Shown in pieces: positions 52,348 through 61,040 of a stretch of DNA of 64,000 nt. The position numbers and the translations under genes were made by a program. Position 1 is the first letter of the stretch. Each line of letters begins with the position of its first letter. Below the pieces are notes generated by a model. That model did no database searches, had not been told where the DNA came from, and saw nothing but the letters and a program-made list of their open reading frames with translations. The DNA is taken from contig NZ_JAHXPB010000002.1 in assembly GCF_023147505.1 (NCBI RefSeq), positions 124,001-188,000 on the forward strand, written 5' to 3'. The stretch comes from Brevundimonas sp. EYE_349 (lineage in GTDB: Bacteria; Pseudomonadota; Alphaproteobacteria; Caulobacterales; Caulobacteraceae).

Positions 52348-53733
52348 TTAGGCTTTCATAGCCCTCTTCAAGACTGAGAATGGTCGCTCATCCGTCATTT
52401 GAGCGACGTTGAAACGGAGGAACGTGGTTGCGGACTGCGAAACGCTGAAGACATTCCCCGGCGCCAGAACGATCCCGTCTTTCATGCAGCGTTGCGCAAT
52501 CACTGAAGCGTCAAGGCCTTCGGGCAAGCTGCACCACAGATAGAACCCGCCGCGCGGGATGATCCATGGGGCAATGTTTAGAACAGCGAGTCGCTCCGCA
52601 ACGTCATTTCGGGCATGCGCAAGGCGCTGGCGGACGTTAATCATATGCCTGCGATAACTACCGCCCGCGAGAACACCCGCGATCAGTTCCGTTGCCATCG
52701 GACTGGGGCCGGCGAAATGCGTCGCGATCTGGAGATCGACCAGTCCTTCGATCCACTCGGGGCGTGCTGCGATGTATCCACAGCGGATCGAGGCAGAAAG
52801 CGTTTTAGAAAAGCTGCCAATTCTGATCACGCGGTTGAAACCATCGAGAACGGCGAGGCGCGGCGATAGTGTGGGTTCGAAATCAGCGAATATATCGTCT
52901 TCTACGATCGTCACGCCATGTACGCCTGCCAAGCTAAGCACACGATGGGCGGTCTGTGGGGAGATAGTTGCTCCTGTCGGGTTATGCAGGGCCGAGTTGG
53001 TGATGTAGAGCCGTGGCGCCGCCGCGATGAGAGCTTTTTCAAAGGCTTCGATGTCCGGGCCAGTCGGCGTGAAAGGCACACCAATGATTTTGACCTGATG
53101 CGCCCGCAGCAGCGCCTGAAAATTAAAATAACAAGGATCATCGACAACGACAGCATCGCCAGGTCGCAATAATAACCGGCAGATCAGGTCGATGGCTTGG
53201 GTGCCGGAGCTTGTCAGCAAAATTTGGTCGGCGCTCACAGTGATACCTTCATCTGCAAACCTCCCGAGCAGCAGACGGCGTAGAGTTAGGGAGCCGCGTG
53301 TCGATCCATAGTCGGATAGTAGCGCGCCATCAGATCGACTTAGTGCCCTCAAGCCCTTGCGAAGCGCTGCGTTCGGCATCCAGTCGACAGGCAGCCATCC
53401 GCATCCTGGTTTGAGCGCGGTGGGGTCAGCATCCAGCGATTGCTTTGAAACCCAGAAGGGATCGACGGTATGATCCTTGGGAGTTCCCATGTCGGTCAGC
53501 GCCATCGGGAGCAGATGTGCACCTGTCACAAAGAACCCAGAGCCACGACGTGCGCGAATGACGCCCTCTGCTTCAAGGCGTGCATATGCTTCGACTACCG
53601 TTGAAGGTGACACGCCCATTGTCTCTGCGAACCGGCGGACAGAGGGCAATCGATCTTCCGGCTTCAGAGCCCTGCTGGCAATTTTCGAGCGGACCGCTGC
53701 AATGAGCGCTTCCGTTCTGGTCGATCCGATCAT
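52348..53733 (-). CDS. MocR-type PLP-dependent GntR regulator (cargo)
   Basis: A 461-residue MocR regulator. A GntR winged helix (RLPSVRRFAETMGVSPSTVVEAY, over two helices) is joined by a linker to an aminotransferase class I domain with HNPTGATIS, IVEDDIFADFE and the PLP lysine in RIGSFSKTLS. MocR proteins sense PLP or amines and control transporters and amino-acid or vitamin genes. The start at 53733 follows GGAAG; upstream codons to 53832 run through the divergent promoter. It is divergent from an EamA exporter, its likely target. Confidence 0.92.
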   Translation of the reverse strand: MIGSTRTEALIAAVRSKIASRALKPEDRLPSVRRFAETMGVSPSTVVEAYARLEAEGVIRARRGSGFFVTGAHLLPMALTDMGTPKDHTVDPFWVSKQSLDADPTALKPGCGWLPVDWMPNAALRKGLRALSRSDGALLSDYGSTRGSLTLRRLLLGRFADEGITVSADQILLTSSGTQAIDLICRLLLRPGDAVVVDDPCYFNFQALLRAHQVKIIGVPFTPTGPDIEAFEKALIAAAPRLYITNSALHNPTGATISPQTAHRVLSLAGVHGVTIVEDDIFADFEPTLSPRLAVLDGFNRVIRIGSFSKTLSASIRCGYIAARPEWIEGLVDLQIATHFAGPSPMATELIAGVLAGGSYRRHMINVRQRLAHARNDVAERLAVLNIAPWIIPRGGFYLWCSLPEGLDASVIAQRCMKDGIVLAPGNVFSVSQSATTFLRFNVAQMTDERPFSVLKRAMKA

Positions 53734-53855
53734 TCTGCTTCCGCTTCTAAACTGTATCCGCCTTCGTACCAATACACTTTGCCGAAATTGTATGATAGTG
53801 TCTCTTTTTGCACTCTCGTCGCTCGGATACACGAAGTCCGAGAAAGCGAGGACGA
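53734..53855. promoter_or_regulatory. Divergent promoter of the MocR regulator and EamA exporter
   Basis: 122 AT-richer bases. ATACACT and ATAGTGT (53780-53786 and 53802-53808 approximately) make an inverted pair, and GTAC/TGTATG words repeat nearby, a plausible MocR operator between the two starts. Confidence 0.45.
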
Positions 53856-54716
53856 ATGCAGAGATCGACAGCAGGATGGGGCAGTGGCCTTCTAGGGGTG
53901 ATTATCTTCAGCGGATCGTTGCCTGCGACCCGCGTCGCGGTGGAGCATTTCACGCCAATGTTTCTCACCTCGGCACGGGCAGTGATTGCCGCCGTGCTAG
54001 GCGGCATATGCCTATTAGCGCTTCGTCAGTCGCGACCCACCCGCAACGACCTGATCCCTTTGGTCATCGTTGCCATCGGCGTCGTGGTGGGGTTCCCACT
54101 GCTAACGGGATTGGCTCTCCAGCATATTACGGCTTCCCATTCGATCGTCTTCATCGGGCTGTTGCCACTTGCCACCGCAATATTTGGTGTATTGCGTGGC
54201 GGCGAGCGTCCAAACCCAGCTTTCTGGCTGTTTTCTATGATTGGAGCGGGAACGGTCGCCGGTTTCGCGCTCGCTCGTAGCGGCGGTGGGTCGCTGATCG
54301 GCGATCTGTTGATGATCGCGGCCATCATGCTTTGCGGACTGGGCTATGCAGAAGGCGCGACTCTTTCGCGCCGTCTCGGCGGATGGCAGGTGATCTCTTG
54401 GGCTCTCGTTCTGTCCATGCCGATCATGGCCTTAATCTCGCTATTCACAATGCCACAAAGCTGGAATGGCATTGCGATGCAGGCTTGGATGAGCCTCGCC
54501 TATGTTTCCGTGTTCAGCATGTTTCTCGGATTTGTCTTCTGGTATCGCGGCCTTTCGCTCGGCGGGATCGCCGGTGTTGGGCAGTTGCAACTTTTGCAAC
54601 CCTTCTTCGGCCTGATGTTGGCGGCGATCTTTCTGCACGAAGCAGTTGTCTGGACGATGTTTGCATCAACGGTGATCGTGGTGTTGTGCGTCGCTGGCGC
54701 CAAACGTTTCGCCTGA
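53856..54716 (+). CDS. EamA/DMT-family exporter (cargo)
   Basis: A 286-residue drug/metabolite transporter with about ten hydrophobic helices in two EamA repeats. The first contains GVIIFSGSLPATRVAVEHFTP, the second YVSVFSMFLGFVFWYRGLSLGG and LLQPFFGLMLAAIFLHE. It probably exports an amino acid or toxic metabolite under control of the divergent MocR protein. The start at 53856 has a GCGAGGA ribosome site; an ATG at 53808 lies within the promoter. A LysR gene follows after 17 bases. Confidence 0.9.
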   Translation: MQRSTAGWGSGLLGVIIFSGSLPATRVAVEHFTPMFLTSARAVIAAVLGGICLLALRQSRPTRNDLIPLVIVAIGVVVGFPLLTGLALQHITASHSIVFIGLLPLATAIFGVLRGGERPNPAFWLFSMIGAGTVAGFALARSGGGSLIGDLLMIAAIMLCGLGYAEGATLSRRLGGWQVISWALVLSMPIMALISLFTMPQSWNGIAMQAWMSLAYVSVFSMFLGFVFWYRGLSLGGIAGVGQLQLLQPFFGLMLAAIFLHEAVVWTMFASTVIVVLCVAGAKRFA

Positions 54717-54733
54717 TTGAATGTCCAGTCGGA

Positions 54734-55678
54734 ATGCGGTGGGCCAAAAGACAGAGAAGATGCGGAACCGATAGTCTTCAGGGTATTCCGCTTACGGCGT
54801 TGCGTCATGCCGTTGTGGTGGCTGAGGTGCTCAATTTTCATCACGCAGCCAACATCCTCGGCACGACGCAATCGTGCGTCAGCGCCCGGATCAAGGCGCT
54901 TGAGGAGGCGCTAGGCATCCTTCTCTTCGAGCGTCGCCATCGCGGCGTCCGGCTGACCGAGGCCGGACGCCGGTTCATCGTCGAAGTGTCGGCTGGTATC
55001 GCCCAACTCGATCATGCTGTCCGAACAGCAGGGGCCGTCTCTTCCGGCTCGACTGGGCAGTTAGCCATCGGTTTCGTCTCATCAATTGCCGGCGATTTCC
55101 TCTGCGGCCTGCGCAGTAGGTTCCGCGAGACCTATCCTGATGTCGAGCAGGTGGTCATGGAAGGCTCCTCGGCAAAGACGATTGCGCTGGTGCGGGATGG
55201 AAAGCTTGACGTGGCGCTGGTGCTCGACCCCGCAGATGCACCGGACTGCCATTCGCGATTGCTGTGGAGTGAGCCTTACAGGATCGCGCTACCCATCACA
55301 CACCCAATGGCAGAAAGTGATGCGATCACATGGGCGCACCTGGCTTCGGAGACGTTTCTCCTTCCCGTCGCGGGAGCTGGGCCACAACTGTTCGAGCATG
55401 TCGTGCGACGCATGGCGGAGCGGGGCAACTCACCGCGAGTCCGGCGCTGTGATGTCGGCCACGATACGCTGATGCACATGGTTGCGAGCGGCGAAGGCGT
55501 AACGCTCGCCATCGAAAGTGCCCGATACATGAGCGGCTCGGCTATGCTACGCTCCATCGCTGACGAAACCGAACAAGCCCGCTTCAGGGCGATATGGTCG
55601 CCGCACAACCGCAGCGCAGCGCTGAAGAACCTGCTCGACCTCGCGGATCAGATGGAGAAGTCAGTTCGGTCTGCCTGA
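54734..55678 (+). CDS. LysR-family transcriptional regulator (cargo)
   Basis: A 314-residue LysR regulator: helix-turn-helix LRHAVVVAEVLNFHHAANIL then TTQSCVSARIKALEEALG, and an effector domain from GQLAIGFVSSIAGDF. It is in the same direction as the exporter and 17 bases behind it, so it is probably co-transcribed, making a three-gene cargo of exporter with two regulators. The start at 54734 is the first ATG that keeps the domain and lies outside the exporter gene; the frame is open further upstream. Confidence 0.87.
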   Translation: MRWAKRQRRCGTDSLQGIPLTALRHAVVVAEVLNFHHAANILGTTQSCVSARIKALEEALGILLFERRHRGVRLTEAGRRFIVEVSAGIAQLDHAVRTAGAVSSGSTGQLAIGFVSSIAGDFLCGLRSRFRETYPDVEQVVMEGSSAKTIALVRDGKLDVALVLDPADAPDCHSRLLWSEPYRIALPITHPMAESDAITWAHLASETFLLPVAGAGPQLFEHVVRRMAERGNSPRVRRCDVGHDTLMHMVASGEGVTLAIESARYMSGSAMLRSIADETEQARFRAIWSPHNRSAALKNLLDLADQMEKSVRSA

Positions 55679-55764
55679 CTTCTGCGGAAGCGGTCCTGAC
55701 TCGATGGCGAATACCGCGAATTCTGGCCGGCTATCGATAACGTCATCGTCCGTGGTTCGTCGAT

Positions 55765-56019
55765 TTAGGCCCTACGTCGATCGGCATCCGCTCCGATCTG
55801 ACCAAGAATATCGACCGGTTGAATATCGAGCGCGCGTGTAATGTCGATAAACTCGATGACATCGATCCGCCGTTCGCCGTTTTCATACTTGGCGACGAAG
55901 GACTGCGGCTTGTTCAGTCGCTCGGCCAGTTCCGCTTGTGTCAGATTTCCGTCCTTGCGCGCTGCCGAAAGAAGCGTCTGAAGAAGTTGCTGGCGGGGCG
56001 AGCGCAAGGATTTCTGCAT
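55765..56019 (-). CDS. XRE-family helix-turn-helix protein
   Basis: An 84-residue Cro/C1-type regulator: NLTQAELAERLNKPQSFVAKYENGERR is the HTH (in two helices), followed by a VIEFIDITRALDIQP hydrophobic tail. The start at 56019 (MQKSLRSP) gives a normal one-domain size. It is divergent from the DUF2285-like gene and is a standard member of this backbone between relaxase and traG, probably controlling the transfer genes. Confidence 0.88.
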   Translation of the reverse strand: MQKSLRSPRQQLLQTLLSAARKDGNLTQAELAERLNKPQSFVAKYENGERRIDVIEFIDITRALDIQPVDILGQIGADADRRRA

Positions 56020-56125
56020 TCGGATCGGCTCTCCATTGAAAATGAGGAGCCGATCCGCTAATCCTGATTCAGGATTATCCCATTTCAGGATTGCCTTTGC
56101 AGCAGGTCCGAGGGGGGACCGACAT

Positions 56126-56434
56126 ATGCGCGTCAAACTCGAACTCGATCCCGACGTCGATGATCTGGCTCCCGTGGAGCCGGACGTGACCCGCTATGAC
56201 GAGGCACATTTCGTCACTTATCTGCGCCTGCTGGACGCCGAGACGGACGGTGCCGACTGGACGGAGGTCGCGCGGATCGTGCTGCATCGCGATCCAGCGG
56301 CGGAGACCGGCCGGACCCGCACATGCTGGGAAAGCCATCTCGCCCGCGCGCAATGGATGACGAAGATCGGCTATCGCCGGATCCTCGAACAGGCGATCGA
56401 GGATGCACGCTCCACACCACGCGGACATCCATGA
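56126..56434 (+). CDS. DUF2285-like small backbone protein
   Basis: A 102-residue acidic protein with DEAHFVTYLRLLDAETDGADWTEV (in one helical region), IVLHRDP and WESHLARAQWMTKIGYR. Proteins with this pattern are usually annotated DUF2285 and are specific to this kind of element, always near traG. No function is established. It starts with an ATG after AGGGGGG and overlaps the next gene by ATGA. Confidence 0.75.
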   Translation: MRVKLELDPDVDDLAPVEPDVTRYDEAHFVTYLRLLDAETDGADWTEVARIVLHRDPAAETGRTRTCWESHLARAQWMTKIGYRRILEQAIEDARSTPRGHP

Positions 56435-56877
56435 TGAGCACGCCGGGGCACGCCGATCCCGGCCGCGATCAGCAATATCTCGCCTACGCCGAAGCCTATA
56501 CCGAAGCCGCCAAGCGGCTGGCCTACCGCGCGGATGATATGAGCGCAGTGCGCATTCCGTTCTTTCAGCTCGTCGCCCATGCGATCGAACTGATGCTGAA
56601 GGCGGTGCTCAGTCGTCAGGGACACCACGAGGAAAGGCTGATGATGATGGGGCACTGGCTTGAGCGGTGCCATGTCCGGGCGATCGAGGGTGGCGCTGCT
56701 GGTCTGGAGAACGAGGAGTTCGCCGCGTTCATGGAAGCTCTAGATCGGCCTCACGCCATGCAGGCGTTCCGCTACCCGCAATGGTTCGACTGGCCCATGC
56801 TCGAACCGGCCGAGGCGATGCGTCTGCTGAGCCGGCAACTCGACATCGTAAGAGACTACCTGGCGCCCGATCGCTGA
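56431..56877 (+). CDS. HEPN-like small protein
   Basis: A 148-residue helical protein. FFQLVAHAIELMLKAVL (residues 40-56) is the helix pattern of non-toxic HEPN domains, followed by HHEERLMMMGHWLERCH. No Rx4-6H motif is evident, so a nuclease role is unlikely. It is coupled to the upstream DUF2285-like gene. It lies 141 bases before traG and is probably a backbone gene of unknown function. Confidence 0.65.
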   Translation: MMSTPGHADPGRDQQYLAYAEAYTEAAKRLAYRADDMSAVRIPFFQLVAHAIELMLKAVLSRQGHHEERLMMMGHWLERCHVRAIEGGAAGLENEEFAAFMEALDRPHAMQAFRYPQWFDWPMLEPAEAMRLLSRQLDIVRDYLAPDR

Positions 56878-57018
56878 ACACAGCTACGACCGCCGCCGCA
56901 GACCGTCCGATTTCTACGCCATGGTATCCGGCAACGCGCTCGCTGTTCTTTCCTGTTGCCTCTCGCGAAACCGCCTATTCTCTGATCGGCTCCGTCTCTT
57001 TTGCCGATTGGAGTCTGT

Positions 57019-58577
57019 ATGTCGGGAAGCCGTGTCCTCTGGGGCCAGATCACCATCGTCTTCGTCATCGTGCTGGCGGCGATCTGGGGCGCAACCGAGT
57101 GGACGGCATGGCGGCTCGGCTTTCAGGGGCAACTCGGCGCGCCATGGTTCGAGCTGGGCGGCTGGCCAGTCTACTATCCGCCGCTGTTCTTCTGGTGGTG
57201 GTATTCCTACGACGCCTATGCGCCCGCGATCTTCGTCGAGGGTGCGATCATCGCCGCGTCAGGCGGTTTCCTCTCCATCGCCGTCGCCATCACCCTGTCG
57301 ATCATCCGGGCGCGTGAGGCGAAGAACGTCGCCACCTACGGCTCGGCGCGCTGGGCTTCGCCCGAGGAGGTGACGGCGGCGGGGCTGCTCGGCCCGGACG
57401 GCGTTGTGCTCGGCCGGCTGGAGCGCGACTATCTGCGCCATGACGGACCGGAGCATGTGCTGTGCTTCGCGCCGACCCGTTCCGGCAAGGGCGTCGGCCT
57501 CGTCGTGCCGACGCTGCTGACCTGGCCGGGCAGCGTCATCGTCCACGACATCAAGGGTGAGAATTGGGGGCTGACGGCGGGTTTTCGCGCAGGACACGGG
57601 CGCGTGCTGCTGTTCGACCCGACCGATGCGAAGTCGTCAGCCTACAATCCGCTGCTGGAGGTGCGGCGCGGCGATTGGGAAGTGCGCGACGTCCAGAACA
57701 TCGCCGACATCCTGGTCGATCCCGAAGGCGCGCTCGACAAGCGCAACCATTGGGAAAAGACCAGTCATTCGCTGCTGGTCGGCGTGATCCTGCATGTCCT
57801 TTACGCCGAACCCGACAAGACGCTGGCCGGCGTCGCCAACTTTCTCTCCGATCCGAAGCGGCCGATAGAGGCGACGCTGCGCGCCATGATGTCCACGCCG
57901 CATCTGGGCGAGGCTGGCGTCCATCCCGTCATCGCCTCGTCGGCGCGGGAACTGCTCAACAAATCCGACAACGAGCGATCGGGCGTGCTGTCCACCGCCA
58001 TGTCGTTCCTCGGTCTCTACCGCGATCCCGTGGTGGCGAAGGTGACGGCGCGCTGCGACTGGCGCATCGCCGATCTCGTCTCGGGCAAGCGGCCGGTCAG
58101 CCTCTATCTCGTCGTACCGCCGTCCGACATCGCCCGCACCAAGCCGCTCATCCGCTTGATCCTCAATCAGGTCGGGCGACGACTGACGGAGGAGTTGAAC
58201 GCCGCCAACCGACATCGGCTGCTGCTGATGCTCGACGAGTTTCCGGCACTCGGGCGGCTCGACTTCTTCGAGTCCGCGCTGGCCTTCATGGCCGGCTACG
58301 GCATCAAGAGCTTCCTGATCGCGCAGAGCCTCAACCAGATCGAGAAAGCCTATGGCGCGAACAATTCGGTGCTCGACAACTGCCATGTCCGCGTCGCCTT
58401 CGCGACCAATGACGAGCGCACCGCCAAGCGGGTGTCGGACTCGCTGGGCACCGCGACGGAGATGCGCGATTCCACCAACTATGCCGGCCATCGGCTGTCG
58501 CCCTGGCTCGGCCATCTCATGGTATCGCGGCAGGAGACGGCTCGGCCGCTGCTGACCCCCGGCGAGGTGATGCAACG
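57019..58577 (+). pseudogene. traG: TraG/VirD4-type coupling protein, 3' truncated
   Basis: The coupling ATPase that delivers relaxosome DNA to the mating channel. It has two N-terminal membrane helices (residues 10-28 and 70-96), Walker A APTRSGKGVG (151-160), VHDIKGENW and Walker B LLLMLDEFPALGRL. Similarity stops after RPLLTPGEVMQ, near residue 519; intact homologues continue about 140 residues. The frame then enters trbL sequence out of frame and runs to 59100. The loss of the C-terminus is due to a deletion whose right end lies in trbL. Confidence 0.85.
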
Positions 58578-59284
58578 TCATCTCCAGCGGCATCAAGGTG
58601 CTGGTGCTCGCCGTCATCATCGGCATCGGCTCGACCCTGTTCAGCCAGTTCACCGCAGGCTTCGGTGGCACCGCGCCGACGATCGACGACGCCATGGCGA
58701 TCGTGCTCGCCGCGCTGTCGCTGCTCGGCCTCGGCATCTTCGGTCCCGGAATCGCCAACGGTCTCGTCTCCGGCGGCCCGCAGCTCGGCGCGGGTGCTGC
58801 GATCGGTACCGGTCTCGCGGCGGGCGGCATGGTCGCTGCCGGAGGTGCTGCAATCGGTGCGGTCGCGTCCGGTGGAGCCGCTTTGGCCGGGGGCGCTGCC
58901 GCTGCCGCCCGAGGCAGCGCGACCCTCGCGGGTGGTGCGACCGCCGCCTATCTCGCCGGTGGCGCATCGGGCGTTGCCAGCACCGGCGCATCCAAGGCCG
59001 GGTCCGCCATCGCCAGTCCGTTCAAGCGCGCTGCCGCGTCGATGAAGGACAGTTTCCAGGCCGGCGAACGCGCCGTCAGCGGCGAGGCCGCGCCGGATAG
59101 CGCCCCCGATGCGCCGTCCGGCTCTTCATCCTCCGCCAGCGCTGACGGCCCGCCTGCTTGGGCCAAGCGCATGAAGCGCGGCCAGCAGGCCTCGCACGGC
59201 ATCCAGGCCGCCGCCCACGCCGTCAAATCCGGCGACAGCCACGGCGGCGGCTCTTCCGTCAACCTCTCCGAAAGCGACCGCTGA
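58578..59284 (+). pseudogene. trbL: TrbL, C-terminal fragment
   Basis: The frame beginning VISSGIKVLVLAVIIGIGS then LFSQFTAGFG is the middle of P-type conjugation protein TrbL, followed by the Ala/Gly-rich stretch and the charged tail AWAKRMKRGQQASHG. The N-terminal half with the first membrane helices is missing, fused to traG at about 58577. A GTG at 58598 could restart translation but the product would not be a working TrbL. The stop overlaps trbF. Confidence 0.82.
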
Positions 59285-59967
59285 TGTTCAAACGATCCGC
59301 CACTCACTACGGCAAGACGCCGCAGCCCGAGACCCCATACCAACGCGCCGCCCAGGTTTGGGACGACCGCATCGGCTCGGCCCGCGTTCAGGCGAAGAAT
59401 TGGCGGCTGATGGCCTTCGGCTCGCTGATCCTGTCGGCGGGGCTGTCGGGCGCGCTGGTCTGGCAATCGGCCAACGGCTCGATCGTGCCGTGGGTGGTGC
59501 AGGTCGACCGGCTGGGTCAGGCGCAGGCCATCGCACCCGCCGTCGCCGACTATCGCCCGACCGATCCGCAGATCGCCTGGCACCTCGCGCGCTTCATCGA
59601 GCAGGTCCGCTCGATCCCGGCCGACGCCATCATCGTCCGCCAGAACTGGCTGCGCGCCTATGAGTTCACCACCGATCGCGGCGCGATGGCCCTCAACGAC
59701 TACGCCCGCGTCAACGACCCTTTCACGAAAGTCGGCAAGCAACAGATCGCCATCGAAGTGTCGTCCGTCATCCGGGCGTCACCCGATAGCTTCCGCGTCG
59801 CCTGGGTTGAGCGCCGTTATCAGGATGGCTCGCTCGCGGAGACCTCGCGTTGGACCGCCATTCTCACCATCGCCGTCGCGCCGCCGCGTGACGCCGAAAA
59901 GCTCCGAGCCAATCCGCTCGGAATCTACGTCAACGCCATCAACTGGTCGAAGGAGCTTGGACAATGA
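59284..59967 (+). CDS. trbF: Conjugal transfer protein TrbF
   Basis: A 227-residue VirB8-like protein. A cytoplasmic N-terminus (YGKTPQPETPYQRAAQVWDDR) is followed by one membrane helix (LMAFGSLILSAGLSGALVW) and a periplasmic NTF2-like domain with WVVQVDRLGQ and DPFTKVGKQQIAIEV. It scaffolds the mating-pair channel. The start overlaps the trbL stop and the stop overlaps trbG (ATGA). The gene itself looks intact. Confidence 0.92.
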   Translation: MFKRSATHYGKTPQPETPYQRAAQVWDDRIGSARVQAKNWRLMAFGSLILSAGLSGALVWQSANGSIVPWVVQVDRLGQAQAIAPAVADYRPTDPQIAWHLARFIEQVRSIPADAIIVRQNWLRAYEFTTDRGAMALNDYARVNDPFTKVGKQQIAIEVSSVIRASPDSFRVAWVERRYQDGSLAETSRWTAILTIAVAPPRDAEKLRANPLGIYVNAINWSKELGQ

Positions 59968-61040
59968 TCCGGCCGTCTCAACTGACCGCCGGACATCCGG
60001 CGAACCGTGTTCCCGCCGTTCCGCCAATGCGCAGAGCCGGAAAACCTGTTTTCCGTAAAGCCGCGTTCGCGGTCCTGCTGCTCTCCGCCACGGCGCTCGC
60101 CGGCTGCGCGACGACGCAGAAGCCGCCCGAGATTTCTTATGACGATGCCGCGCCCGCCGTGCAGACGGTCGATCCGCCATCGCCCGTCACCGTCGTCGAA
60201 TTGCCGCGTCCTCTGCCGCTGCCCGGTCAGATGAAGCCGGTGGAGGCATCCCGCCGTGCGCCCGAACCGACCGATCCCGCCGCCCGCGTCAACCAGGCCA
60301 ACGCCGCCGCTCGCATCCAACCGGTGCGGGACGGCTTCATCAACGCCATGCAGGTCTATCCCTATACGGGCGGCGCACTCTATCAGGTCTATACCGCCGT
60401 CGGACAGATCACCGACATCGCCCTCCAGCCGGGCGAAACGCTCGTCGGCTCTGGCCCGGTCGCTGCCGGCGACACCGTACGCTGGATCATCGGCGACACG
60501 CTTAGCGGCTCCGGCGCGACCCAGCAGGTGCATATCCTGGTGAAGCCGACGCGGCCCGAGCTGATGACCAACCTCGTCATCAACACCAACCTGCGCACCT
60601 ATCACATGGAACTGCGCTCGACCGAGCGGACCTATATGGCGTCCGTGTCCTGGCAATATCCGCAGGACCAGCTCATCGCGCTGCGCCGCCAGAATCAACA
60701 GGCCGAGGCCGCGCAGCCAATCGCCAGCGGCGTAGATCTGGCCAACGTCAATTTCCGCTATGCGATCGAGGGCGACCGCGCGCCGTGGCGGCCTCTGCGC
60801 GCCTTCGACGATGGCCGGCAGGTGTTCGTCGAGTTCCCGCGTGGCATCGCGCAAGGGGAAATGCCGCCGCTGTTCGTCGTCGGGCCGGAGGGCAACACCT
60901 CCGAACTGGTCAATTACCGCGTTCGCGGCCGACACATGATCGTCGATCGGCTGTTCGCCGCCGCCGAACTGCGCTTCGGCACCGGAGGCACCCAGCGGCT
61001 CGTCCGGATCACCCGCACCGACGGGAGGCCGGCATCGTGA
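59964..61040 (+). CDS. trbG: Conjugal transfer protein TrbG (VirB9-like)
   Basis: A 358-residue VirB9-type protein. The lipobox LAGC follows a hydrophobic signal (AVLLLSATALAGC), so an outer-membrane lipoprotein is likely. The beta-rich CagX domain includes YPYTGGALYQVY, ITDIALQPGETL and YRVRGRHMIVDRLF near the end. It forms the outer-membrane core complex with TrbI. It is coupled at both ends (ATGA with trbF, GTGA with trbI) and appears complete. Confidence 0.92.
   Translation: MIRPSQLTAGHPANRVPAVPPMRRAGKPVFRKAAFAVLLLSATALAGCATTQKPPEISYDDAAPAVQTVDPPSPVTVVELPRPLPLPGQMKPVEASRRAPEPTDPAARVNQANAAARIQPVRDGFINAMQVYPYTGGALYQVYTAVGQITDIALQPGETLVGSGPVAAGDTVRWIIGDTLSGSGATQQVHILVKPTRPELMTNLVINTNLRTYHMELRSTERTYMASVSWQYPQDQLIALRRQNQQAEAAQPIASGVDLANVNFRYAIEGDRAPWRPLRAFDDGRQVFVEFPRGIAQGEMPPLFVVGPEGNTSELVNYRVRGRHMIVDRLFAAAELRFGTGGTQRLVRITRTDGRPAS

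Noticed and set aside
57019..59100. One long traG-like gene reaching to 59100
   Set aside because: After about residue 519 the frame is an out-of-frame reading of trbL DNA (RHLQRHQG and Arg-rich tail). I treat it as two truncated genes.
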